Source: an uncultured Acidobacteriia bacterium
GTDB taxonomy: Bacteria; Acidobacteriota; Terriglobia; Bryobacterales; Bryobacteraceae
Direction: 5' to 3'
NCBI GenBank assembly: GCA_903892565.1
Contig: CAITIX010000068.1
Coordinates: forward strand, 1-64,000
DNA length: 64,000 nt
The notes below the pieces were generated by a model, which saw only the letters and a list, made by a program, of their open reading frames with translations, had not been told where the DNA came from and did not search any database. The translations under genes were made by a program, and so were the position numbers. This document shows, in pieces, positions 42,855-51,011 of the stretch (the stretch's first letter is position 1; each line of letters starts with the position of its first letter).

Positions 42855-43822
42855 CAGAGTTTTGGACTCGCAATCTTGCGGATCACCAGGATGCCGATGA
42901 TCTCGGAAACGATGGCGTACGTCAGGAACATCTGACCCACCTCATCGGTATAGAGAAGCCGGATGTATTCGGGCTTCAGAACCCAGAATCCCAGCCCGAC
43001 CACGACCGGCAGCGCGCATAACAAGCCCGCCGAAAATCGTTGTTGCGCGGTGTGAGCTTTCATCTTGGCGGCCAGGTTCAAGCGCTCGCGTACCAGCAGC
43101 GCCAGGTTTTCGAGCACGTCTACCATGTTCGCGCCGGTTTGCCGCTGCAGGATCAGTCCCGTGATGAAGAACTTTAAGTCGATCAACGGCACGCGCTTGC
43201 CCAGACCATGAAGCGCCTGCTCCGTCGGCGCTCCTAGCGCCAACTCCTCCACCACTTTCTTGAACTCCATGCGAACCGGATCAAACGTCTCCTGGCCGAT
43301 GGCTTCCAGACCGGCGTGGATGTTGTGCCCGGCCTTCATCGAGCGGTTGAAAAGATCGATGGCGTCGGGCAGGCTTTCCTCAAACTTGCGCAGCCGCCGT
43401 TCCCTGGTCCGCATGATGTAAATCACCGGCAGGGCTGCCAGCGCCAGCGCGATTCCAACGCGCAAGATGAAAAGGTCGAGGCCGACGAACCCGAGCACAA
43501 CGTAGGTCAGCACGGCGGTCACCACGGAGACGGCTAAAACGTCGGGAGCGCGGTACTTGAGATTGGCTTGATCGATTTGTTCCTGCAGCCGCCGCAAAAG
43601 CCCCACCCAGGCCACGAAGCTCCCTAGCCCGGCGAACCGTTCGCTTTCTTCCCGCCGCACCAGATCGCTCGATTTGCGGGCGGCCGTGCCGCTCGAGACG
43701 CGCAGTTCCCGCAAGCGGCGAGCCAGAATATCCTCGGCGTGCTGCTGCGGGACGCTCCACACGTAGTAAGCGGCCACCGCCATGGCTCCGGAGAAAATCA
43801 GAAAGGCGACAAACAGAAACAC
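42854..43822 (-). CDS. tadB: Tad inner-membrane protein TadB
   Basis: A 322-residue paralog of TadC with an N-terminal membrane helix and a T2SSF domain (LPDAIDLFNRSMKAGHNIHAGLEAIGQETFDPVRMEFKKV, then DLKFFITGLILQRQTGANMVDVLENLALLVRER). It forms the platform on which pilin subunits are added. It lies 4 bases downstream of cpaF and overlaps tadC by one base. Confidence 0.92.
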   Translation of the reverse strand: MFLFVAFLIFSGAMAVAAYYVWSVPQQHAEDILARRLRELRVSSGTAARKSSDLVRREESERFAGLGSFVAWVGLLRRLQEQIDQANLKYRAPDVLAVSVVTAVLTYVVLGFVGLDLFILRVGIALALAALPVIYIMRTRERRLRKFEESLPDAIDLFNRSMKAGHNIHAGLEAIGQETFDPVRMEFKKVVEELALGAPTEQALHGLGKRVPLIDLKFFITGLILQRQTGANMVDVLENLALLVRERLNLAAKMKAHTAQQRFSAGLLCALPVVVGLGFWVLKPEYIRLLYTDEVGQMFLTYAIVSEIIGILVIRKIASPKL

Positions 43823-43826
43823 GGGA

Positions 43827-45140
43827 TCAGCGCTCCTTCAATTCCTGTTCTTCGGTGAATATCGAGTTGGGCAGGTGAATCCCAAAAGACTTGAGACGAT
43901 CCAGAAAATGCGGCCGCACTCCCGTGGCCGCAAACTTTCCGAGAATTTGCCCGCGCGAGCCCACGCCAGTGCGTTTCAAAACGAAGATTTCCTGCAGCGT
44001 GATATTTTCATCCTCCACGCCGAGCACTTCACTGATGGCGGTAAGTCTGCGGGATCCATCCGGCAGGCGCGCGCAATGGATCACCAGTTGGATCGCCGAC
44101 GCCAGCATCTGCCGGACGACACTGTCCGGAACACTTTGACTAGCCATCATGACCAGTGTTTCGAGCCGTGAGAACGCGTCGCGGGTGGAATTGGCGTGCA
44201 GGGTCGTCATGGACCCGTCGTGACCCGTGTTCATCGCCTGCATCATGTCGAACGCCTCAGGGCCGCGGCACTCGCCGAGGATGATGCGGTCCGGGCGCAT
44301 ACGTAACGCGTTGATGACCAGGTCGCGCTGGCTGACCGCACCGGCGCCTTCAATGTTGATCGGGCGTGTCTCCAGCCGCACCACATGCGGCTGCTGCAAG
44401 TGCAGTTCGGCGGTATCTTCGATGGTAACGGTCCGTTCTTCCTCCGGGATGAAGCGCGACAGCGTATTCAGCAGCGTCGTCTTTCCCGCGCCCGTGCCGC
44501 CGGCGATGACGATATTGAGCCGGGCTTCGACACAGCCCGCTAGAAAATCCAGCATCCCGGAAGTGAGGGCATCGTTCTTCATCAAATCCGATGGCGCAAG
44601 CAGCTTATTGCTGAAGCGCCGGATGGCCATCACGGGACCGGTGAGAGACAGCGGCGGAATCACGGCGCACACACGAGAGCCGTCGTCCAACCGCGAGTCA
44701 ACAATCGGCGAGGAATCGTCGATGCGGCGCCCGGTGTTGGAAACGATGCGGTCGATGATCATGCGCAAGTGCGACTGATCCTTGAAGCGCACGTTGGTTT
44801 CGAGCAGTTTGCCGCCACGCTCGATGTAGACGTTATCGAAGCCGTTTACCAGGATGTCGCTGATCGAGGGATCCTTCAGCAGCGGCTCCAGCGGACCCAG
44901 CCCGAAGACTTCGTCCAGCACCTCCTCCACCAGTCGCTTGCGTTCGGGGACGGTAATGGGAAGCCGATCATCGGCGATCAGGTCCTCCACGATGTCGCCG
45001 ATCTGCTCGCGCGTTCCCTCGCGGGTCATCGCTTTGAGCTGATCCGGCGAGAGCGAATTGAGCAGTTTCAAGTGGATCTGCGAACGGATCCCGAACCATC
45101 GATCATTGCCGCCGGGACGTGGAATCGTTTGTGACGCCAT
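43827..45140 (-). CDS. cpaF: Tad pilus secretion ATPase CpaF (TadA)
   Basis: A 437-residue type II/IV secretion ATPase. The N-terminal helical domain (about 1-100) contains LPITVPERKRLVEEVLDEVFGLGPLEPLL, followed by the ATPase core with DDGSRVCAVIPPLSL, Walker A GGTGAGKTTLLN, the Asp box around TIEDTAELHL, Walker B RPDRIILGECRGPEAFDMMQAMNTGHDGSMTTLHAN. The His box and Asp box agree with CpaF. It powers pilus assembly and retraction. Its 24-base gap to cpaE suggests operon transcription. Confidence 0.95.
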   Translation of the reverse strand: MASQTIPRPGGNDRWFGIRSQIHLKLLNSLSPDQLKAMTREGTREQIGDIVEDLIADDRLPITVPERKRLVEEVLDEVFGLGPLEPLLKDPSISDILVNGFDNVYIERGGKLLETNVRFKDQSHLRMIIDRIVSNTGRRIDDSSPIVDSRLDDGSRVCAVIPPLSLTGPVMAIRRFSNKLLAPSDLMKNDALTSGMLDFLAGCVEARLNIVIAGGTGAGKTTLLNTLSRFIPEEERTVTIEDTAELHLQQPHVVRLETRPINIEGAGAVSQRDLVINALRMRPDRIILGECRGPEAFDMMQAMNTGHDGSMTTLHANSTRDAFSRLETLVMMASQSVPDSVVRQMLASAIQLVIHCARLPDGSRRLTAISEVLGVEDENITLQEIFVLKRTGVGSRGQILGKFAATGVRPHFLDRLKSFGIHLPNSIFTEEQELKER

Positions 45141-45164
45141 GGATTTCTATTCGAGCAACCTTCC

Positions 45165-46334
45165 CTAAGCCGACTTTGCCGCGGACGGACTGACTCCCGT
45201 CGCTTTATCCACGAATGCGCGCAAGGAGCGTTCCAGGTCTCCCGCTTCGGCACCGTTTGCTGCAACCGGCCGTCCTCGATTCACGGCCACCATCGCCGAC
45301 GCCGACGGGGGGATGCCATAGAATACCTTCTGGTTGAGCGTCTGCTGAATCTGCTCCAGCGTGGCGAGATTGGGGCCTGGTTTCTTCTGATACTGATTTA
45401 CGACGATCTTGAGCTGATCCTGATTGAATCCCAGCCGCATCAGCGCGGTGATGTAACGCTGCGCGTTGCGGATTGCCGGGAACTGCTGGTTGGTGACCAG
45501 AAAAATCGTTGCCGAACTTTGCAGCGCCGCCAGCACAACCTCATCCGAAAGCCATCGGCCCGCGTCGACGACGATCGACTGGTAATGCTCCACCAGGAAA
45601 TTGGCGAACTCGCGGAACATCGGCTCATTGAAAAGAAAGCGCTGATCCATCTGTTCGGGCGGGCTTACCAGCAGGAACCCGAGCGGATCTCGAGGAACCA
45701 GACCTTCAAACAACGCCTGATCCATGCGCGCGAGATTTTCCCCCACTTCCTGCAGGCTGTGCTGGGGCGATACACCGAGTTGCATGGCGCAGTCGTTCGC
45801 CGTCACATCCAGGTCCACCAAAACCGTCTGCTGGCGCGGTGCCAGGACGCTGGCGAAATTTACGGCGAGCGTGGTGGTCCCGACGCCGCCCTTGACGCCC
45901 AGGAAACTATAGAATTTGCCGAGCCGGCTGCTGCCCGAAGACACGCGCCGTGGCGCCCGCTCCAGGCGCGCCATCACATCGCGAAAGTCCGCGCGCCGCA
46001 ACGGCTGGATGAGAAAATCGTTGCTACCGGCGCGCAAGCTCGCAAGCACGGTCTCCCCGTCGGCGTGATAGTTGGATGCGATCACGTAAAGATCGGGCGC
46101 GGCCTGCTTTACTTTTTCGAGCGCCTTCAGCGAACTCTCGGGATCTGTGACCAGATCCACAATGAGCGCCGCTTCGGGATTCCGCTCCAGGTCCTGCAAG
46201 ACTCGGATGTACAGGTTCGAAGAGACCTCCGGATACTCGGAGATTACCTTGGCATTTCCAATGCTGACGATGCTATCGCGAATGCTTTCGCGAAAATGTT
46301 CGTCCCGGGACGCCACTAAAAGGGAGATTGGCAT
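45165..46334 (-). CDS. cpaE: Tad localisation protein CpaE (TadZ), atypical receiver plus ParA/MinD ATPase
   Basis: 389 residues. The first 130 or so form a response-regulator-like receiver domain (ISLLVASRDEHFRESIRDSI, ALIVDLVTDPESSL, YVIASNYHADGE), apparently without the usual phospho-acceptor set. A MinD/ParA domain follows, with the deviant Walker A FLGVKGGVGTTTLAVNFA, VDLDVTANDCAMQL, and VVDAGRWL in place of the usual VVDTP-type strand. TadZ proteins place the Tad machine at the pole. The gene follows the two TadE-like genes by 15 bases. Confidence 0.9.
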   Translation of the reverse strand: MPISLLVASRDEHFRESIRDSIVSIGNAKVISEYPEVSSNLYIRVLQDLERNPEAALIVDLVTDPESSLKALEKVKQAAPDLYVIASNYHADGETVLASLRAGSNDFLIQPLRRADFRDVMARLERAPRRVSSGSSRLGKFYSFLGVKGGVGTTTLAVNFASVLAPRQQTVLVDLDVTANDCAMQLGVSPQHSLQEVGENLARMDQALFEGLVPRDPLGFLLVSPPEQMDQRFLFNEPMFREFANFLVEHYQSIVVDAGRWLSDEVVLAALQSSATIFLVTNQQFPAIRNAQRYITALMRLGFNQDQLKIVVNQYQKKPGPNLATLEQIQQTLNQKVFYGIPPSASAMVAVNRGRPVAANGAEAGDLERSLRAFVDKATGVSPSAAKSA

Positions 46335-46349
46335 AGTTTGTCTTTCGCG

Positions 46350-46889
46350 CTACGGCAGGCAAGCCCCCTGCTCCGGATCACAACCGGCGCTTTCCATCGG
46401 CGACGAGGTTTGAAAATCGGGAATCGTAACCGGCGGCAGCCCTAGATACTGAACGAAGTTGCTGAACTGGTAACCAGCCACCTGAACCGTTACTGTATCG
46501 GGAATGCAGCTGGTGCTGCAATCACTGTCGCACTGGAACGCAGCAAGTTGGCCCGTGTTTGGGTCCTTGGCTGCGTAAGTCACGTTCAGCTGCACCTGGC
46601 CGCTCTGGAATTGGTTTTGGTTCACCATGGGCGGAACGTTGTTGCGCATGTAGTGGACGACGTTGTCCGCGGAACTCTCCCAGCAATGGGTAGCGGCGTA
46701 CGCCGCGCCCTGGCGCGTGAAATCGTTCACACTGTGCCACACCCACAGGAGCTGCGAAATGTAGATGATCCCGAACGTCAAAGGCAACACCACGCCCGCA
46801 TAGCTGAGCGCGAACTCCACCGTGGATTGTCCGGACTGTTTTGCTCTTCGCGCCCAGTGCCCGGCGCCGAAGCCGTTACGTTCCGCCAT
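46350..46889 (-). CDS. tadE: TadE-like pseudopilin
   Basis: 179 residues with a prepilin-like N terminus: a basic leader ending in SG, then QSTVEFALSYAGVVLPLTFGIIYISQLL, which is the usual TadE domain (glycine before a hydrophobic helix with a conserved Glu). The mature part is Cys-rich (CWES, FQCDSDCSTSCIPDT, GCDPEQGACLP), so it likely forms disulphides in the periplasm. The leader should be cut by CpaA. It overlaps the next TadE-like gene by 14 bases. Confidence 0.82.
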   Translation of the reverse strand: MAERNGFGAGHWARRAKQSGQSTVEFALSYAGVVLPLTFGIIYISQLLWVWHSVNDFTRQGAAYAATHCWESSADNVVHYMRNNVPPMVNQNQFQSGQVQLNVTYAAKDPNTGQLAAFQCDSDCSTSCIPDTVTVQVAGYQFSNFVQYLGLPPVTIPDFQTSSPMESAGCDPEQGACLP

Positions 46890-47415
46890 ACGGCACCCTC
46901 ACACCGGGACGAAGCTGGAATGGATCTACGGCGAATCCCCAAAACAACGGGTGCACCTGATAGCCGTTCAGCGAGACGACGATGAAATCGGGGGGCAAGC
47001 CGCCCTGGCTGGTATCGCAGCCGGTGGCCGAACAGTCGCACACGTTCAGCTGCCCTGTGGTTGGATCGTACTGCTCCGCGCGCACCTGAAACATACTGGG
47101 CGTGAGGCCCGGAACGATTGGATTCTCCGAGGAATCGCTGGTTCCGGTCAGCGCGTAGTTGATGGACGATTGCATGGTGGGATCCTGACCATCGCAAAAA
47201 TTGACGCCCTGCTGTGTCCCCACATAGCGAGCCATGTTCAGCACGACTTTCTGCAGCATGTAGTAGGTGTAAATCACTCGCCCGAGCTCGACCGTGCCGA
47301 TCAGCAGCGCCAGAATGACGGGAACGAGCAGAGCGGCCTCCAGCAGCGCGCCTCCCCGACGGCGGCTAGTTTGAGGGCGGTTCACGCGATGGTGGTTCAA
47401 GCGAAGGCAGTTCAT
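46876..47415 (-). CDS. Second TadE-like pseudopilin
   Basis: 179 residues. The N terminus RRRGGALLEAALLVPVILALLIGTVELGRVIYTYY is a typical TadE helix, with cleavage expected after the glycine. The periplasmic part again has cysteines (CDGQD, NVCDCSATGCDTSQGG). It differs from its neighbour along most of its length, so the two would be distinct minor pilins. It overlaps tadG by 4 bases. Confidence 0.8.
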   Translation of the reverse strand: MNCLRLNHHRVNRPQTSRRRGGALLEAALLVPVILALLIGTVELGRVIYTYYMLQKVVLNMARYVGTQQGVNFCDGQDPTMQSSINYALTGTSDSSENPIVPGLTPSMFQVRAEQYDPTTGQLNVCDCSATGCDTSQGGLPPDFIVVSLNGYQVHPLFWGFAVDPFQLRPGVRVPYGGT

Positions 47416-48704
47416 TGATGCAGAACCACCTTTCCGGGGCCGGCCGACAGCGAGCAGCTCTGGAAGTTGCCCTGCTTGATCGGGGCCACGGTCCCGATGT
47501 ACATGGCGATGAAACGTCCGAAGGGATCGGTAACAGCGGACGCCGACACCAGGAACTGGCGGAACCCGAGCACATTCATGCTGCCCGCCGCACTTAGCGT
47601 ATCGACGATCGGAATTGTAATGATGCGGCGGCCATTGCCGGTGTAGTCCGTGTAGGCGGTGTACGCGTTTGTGTCAGGGTCGGGAGAATAAACGGGCCAG
47701 AGGGTGTCCACACCTGGGATGCTCTCACAGGACGTCGGCGTTACTGGGTCCAGCCGCGTATCCAGCCCGCACAGGGCATTGGTGACAGTGGGTGCCAGCC
47801 GACGCGCGCTGCAGGGATTCACCACGGCACTAGCCCAGAGCACCTCTGGCTGGTTCACAGTAAAGCAGGAAATCGCCCCATTGGTATTCCCGGGCAAGCC
47901 GCCAGCCAGGTCGCGAAAGACTTGCGACGCTTCGTCCGGGTAAACCGTCGCATTCGGGTCAAGGCGATTCAGGAGCAAATAATTGAGCTGCTGAGTGGCG
48001 CCTGTTAGAACCGTGGGGCCCGGCAGCCCGGTGCATAGATACGTGAACGAATACAGCCGATCCAAGATAAAGCCAAAGTCCGTGGTGTCGTTCTGATCGA
48101 ACGCAGCCACCGCGAACGGCTCGATGCCGCATCCCACGCACAACGGCGGACTGATCCCCGCAACAGCTGTGCCCAGAACGGTTACGTTGCGATCCGTGAC
48201 GGTGGGCAGAAGGGACCAGAACAACAAGGGGACTTGGGCGCTGACCGTGGCCCTGACATATTTCGCTTGCGCTCCGGAGGCCCCGCCCGCTGTATTTGTC
48301 CCGCTGGCAATCGCATCGGCCGCGGTGCCGTAGTAGGCCGGATCAGACACCGTACTGATGAGGTTGCCGTTTGTCTGACCGATCGGCAATCCATGAAAAT
48401 AATACTTGTTGCCCAGGCCGCTGACGTTTTCGACGGTGGCTTGCGCAGCCGCTGTGGCGGCTCCGGTCGCGGTATCGGTACCGATCAATTGGCTGGCTGC
48501 CGCGAGTGCCATGGAGTCCGCCGCAGCCTTGAGTTCGCCCTTGACCGAGTAGAGGATCCCAAGGTCGATCGCAAATCCCAAAAACGCAAACACTACCGGG
48601 ACCAGAACTACGACAAGCTGAATCGCCGTCACGCCGCGCTTGCGCGAGGTGCGCACTGGGTCGCCACGGCTTGCCGAGCTATTAGTTCGGAACCTGATAT
48701 CCAT
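47412..48704 (-). CDS. tadG: TadG-like pilus assembly protein
   Basis: 430 residues. After a basic leader comes RGVTAIQLVVVLVPVVFAFLGFAIDLGILYSVKGELKAAADSMALAAASQLIG, the N-terminal signature of TadG-type (Flp-associated, DUF2134-like) proteins, with the conserved helix and A-A-D-x-x-A-L-A run. The remaining large periplasmic part has several cysteine pairs but no visible von Willebrand A metal site. It should sit in the membrane at the outer face of the pilus. It overlaps cpaC by 23 bases. Confidence 0.82.
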   Translation of the reverse strand: MDIRFRTNSSASRGDPVRTSRKRGVTAIQLVVVLVPVVFAFLGFAIDLGILYSVKGELKAAADSMALAAASQLIGTDTATGAATAAAQATVENVSGLGNKYYFHGLPIGQTNGNLISTVSDPAYYGTAADAIASGTNTAGGASGAQAKYVRATVSAQVPLLFWSLLPTVTDRNVTVLGTAVAGISPPLCVGCGIEPFAVAAFDQNDTTDFGFILDRLYSFTYLCTGLPGPTVLTGATQQLNYLLLNRLDPNATVYPDEASQVFRDLAGGLPGNTNGAISCFTVNQPEVLWASAVVNPCSARRLAPTVTNALCGLDTRLDPVTPTSCESIPGVDTLWPVYSPDPDTNAYTAYTDYTGNGRRIITIPIVDTLSAAGSMNVLGFRQFLVSASAVTDPFGRFIAMYIGTVAPIKQGNFQSCSLSAGPGKVVLHQ

Positions 48705-50115
48705 GTGGACCTACGAACTCTGGCTGCGCGTCCTTCTGGGTGCTGTTCTTCTGGTTGCTAATCTTCTTGCCGTCTTTACCCTTTCCTTGCGCCTGGTTGT
48801 TCGTCACTGGGGGCAGAAAGGGCTGAACCGTCTCGGGAAGCTTGGGTTGCTCGCCCGGCGCAAGCGCCTTTACGAAACGCGGCGTGATCACCACAAGCAA
48901 CTCGTCCGTGGACTTCTGGTTGCTGCGGCTGCGAAACAAGTTGCCGAGGATCGGAATATTTCCCAGCGCCGGAACCTTGCTCAGCACCTGCGTGACGCGA
49001 TTATCGATTAAACCGGCGATGGCAAAACTTTCGCCGTCCTTGAGTACGATTTCCGTCTCGGCGACGCGCGAGGAGATGGCCGGAATCAGGAAGCCGTTCA
49101 GCGTCACGGCGTTGGAATAATCGATATTGCTCACCTCCGGCTTCACCTTCAGATGGATCGCGCCAGTCGCAGTAACGGTAGGCGTGAAACTGAGTTGCAC
49201 GCCGAACTTTCGGAACTGCACGGTGACCACGGGCGCGATGCCGCCGGTGGTGGGCGTAGACGTGATAGTCGGAAACGGGAACTCGCCGCCTGCCAGGAAA
49301 CTCGCCTCTGATCCCTCCGTGACGATCAGATTCGGCTCGGCCAAAACCTGCAGAATATTCTGCTGTTGCAACATCTGAATTGTCGCTCCAATATTCAGAT
49401 CAGGCCGAAACAGGAAGAGATTCAGCAGATTGGAGAGATTGAGATTCGTGGTAGATAATTGATTGTTTTGGAATTGCAGCTGCGAGAACTCAGGCTGCGT
49501 AAACTGTTGGGTGGAAGTGCCGCCCAACAACGTTGGATTCCGGCTGAAGAGATTAAACCCGAGCTGCGCCAAAGCCGTGCGATTTACATCGGCGAACTTA
49601 ACTTGGAGCAGAATCTGCCTGGGGTCGGGCAACGCGATCAGGTTCACGACTTTTTTGGTATGCGTGGACGCGATCGCCTCCGCGCGTTTCGACTGCTCGG
49701 CGTTGGCTGTTCCCGTCAGCACCATCGTTTCGGCGTTGCCGTTGAACTGGATCGCCGACCCTGCCATCCCGGCTTGCAGCTCTTGCCCGAACGTGATGCG
49801 CAGGCTGTCGAGTTCAGTGGTGTCGGTTAGGACGCTAATTTCGTAACGATGGAGGCCGTCAGGCCCCCAGACCACCAGCGTGGTGTGGCCGGCGGACTTG
49901 CCGCTGACCATGACATCGCGGGGCGAAACCACAACCGCATCGGCGATTTTGGGCTCGGCTATCGCGACTCTGCCGATATCCTGTGCGAAGTGTAAGACTT
50001 CTCCCTTGCCCGTCAGCAACGACAGCGCGCGCGCCTCCAGCCCTTCGGGCACCTGAGCGTGCACGAAAGCGGAGGAAATCAATACTAGGGCCAGCAGCGG
50101 ACCACGAGTCCTCAT
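48682..50115 (-). CDS. cpaC: Tad outer-membrane secretin CpaC (RcpA)
   Basis: 477 residues. A signal peptide (LLALVLISSAFVHAQ) precedes a BON-like N-terminal domain (LSLLTGKGEVLHFAQDIGRVAIAEPKIADAVVVSPRDVMVSGKSAGHTTLVVWG), then the secretin core (ILQVLAEPNLIVTEGSEASFLAGGEFPFP; VQFRKFGVQLSFTPTVTATGAIHLKVKPEVS; FAIAGLIDN) that forms the outer-membrane pore for the pilus. The last 45 residues are a polar tail rich in Lys, Gln and Asn and are not part of the secretin fold. It overlaps cpaB by 4 bases. Confidence 0.93.
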   Translation of the reverse strand: MRTRGPLLALVLISSAFVHAQVPEGLEARALSLLTGKGEVLHFAQDIGRVAIAEPKIADAVVVSPRDVMVSGKSAGHTTLVVWGPDGLHRYEISVLTDTTELDSLRITFGQELQAGMAGSAIQFNGNAETMVLTGTANAEQSKRAEAIASTHTKKVVNLIALPDPRQILLQVKFADVNRTALAQLGFNLFSRNPTLLGGTSTQQFTQPEFSQLQFQNNQLSTTNLNLSNLLNLFLFRPDLNIGATIQMLQQQNILQVLAEPNLIVTEGSEASFLAGGEFPFPTITSTPTTGGIAPVVTVQFRKFGVQLSFTPTVTATGAIHLKVKPEVSNIDYSNAVTLNGFLIPAISSRVAETEIVLKDGESFAIAGLIDNRVTQVLSKVPALGNIPILGNLFRSRSNQKSTDELLVVITPRFVKALAPGEQPKLPETVQPFLPPVTNNQAQGKGKDGKKISNQKNSTQKDAQPEFVGPHGYQVPN

Positions 50116-51011
50116 TGGAAAATTTCCTGTACATGCTTGTCGCCGCGAAACACGTCGATGACGTTGTGTGGTTTCGGCGGCTCTTTTTTCGGCGGCTCTT
50201 TTTTCGGCGGCTCTTGTCTTTCGACGGGAGGCTCGACTCTCACGGTGCGCAGGGCAGACTCCTTGGGCCGGGTTGCGCCGACGTAGAGAGACTCGCCCGT
50301 GGTCGGGCGATTATCGGCGAGGGCATTGTGGTCGAGCGGGTTGCGCAGAGTGAGGCTGATCTTGCCCTGATTTTTGGCGAGCTCCAGCTTGCGGGCCTCT
50401 TCCGGACTCACCAGGAGCGTCGCGACCGTGGCGGCGGGCGTCGGAGGTCTCGCCGCAGTCTGGTTTGCCGCCGCAGCCGTGGCGGCCGCCGAACTCGGGG
50501 CCTCCGTGGTTCGGCCGATTGCCAGCACTTCTACGTTCTCCAGGATTGTCGTCGTAACGGCTTCCGCCATCGAACCGGTCTTGCTGAACAACACGTCCAC
50601 ATGGGCGCGCGGCTGAATCAGGCCGGACACACCGCTGCTATCGTTGATCGGCACGGATATGGCGCGCTTGCCGAGCTCGATCGTCGCCGCCAGTCCCGAC
50701 GCGCCGGTCGTCGTGGCAATTTTGGTGGACGTGATGGCCTCATTGGCGCTGACCGGGAACAGCAGCGGCCGATCGAGCGCCTGCTTTTCATCCAGGATGG
50801 CCGTCTTCGGGACATCCTTTTCCGCATAGCGCACGGTCTTTAGATCGCTTTTCTCCAGCCGCGTTCCCGCTGGCATGTCGCGTGCCGCCGCCTGAATGGC
50901 CACGGTTTTCGCAACCTGGGGCGTTTTGGTGGACTTGTAAAGAACCCAGGTCAGCACGGCCGCCGAAAGCCAGGCCGCACCGAAAATCAGCAAAGCCTTT
51001 TGACGATCCAT
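50112..51011 (-). CDS. cpaB: Tad pilus assembly protein CpaB (RcpC)
   Basis: 299 residues. One N-terminal membrane helix (ALLIFGAAWLSAAVLTWVL) is followed by an SAF domain (ARDMPAGTRLEKSDLKTVRYAEKDVP) and an RcpC-type beta domain (ISVPINDSSGVSGLIQPRAHVDVLFSK), both typical of CpaB, which braces the secretin in the periplasm. The C terminus bears a Pro/Lys stretch with three copies of KKEPP. A 4-base overlap couples it to cpaC. Confidence 0.92.
   Translation of the reverse strand: MDRQKALLIFGAAWLSAAVLTWVLYKSTKTPQVAKTVAIQAAARDMPAGTRLEKSDLKTVRYAEKDVPKTAILDEKQALDRPLLFPVSANEAITSTKIATTTGASGLAATIELGKRAISVPINDSSGVSGLIQPRAHVDVLFSKTGSMAEAVTTTILENVEVLAIGRTTEAPSSAAATAAAANQTAARPPTPAATVATLLVSPEEARKLELAKNQGKISLTLRNPLDHNALADNRPTTGESLYVGATRPKESALRTVRVEPPVERQEPPKKEPPKKEPPKPHNVIDVFRGDKHVQEIFQ
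50175..50219 (-). repeat. Three 15-bp tandem repeats in cpaB
   Basis: The unit cggcggctctttttt occurs at 50175-50189 and 50190-50204, with a variant at 50205-50219. On the minus strand it encodes the repeated K-K-E-P-P of the CpaB C-terminal tail. The frame is kept in each unit. Confidence 0.85.
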
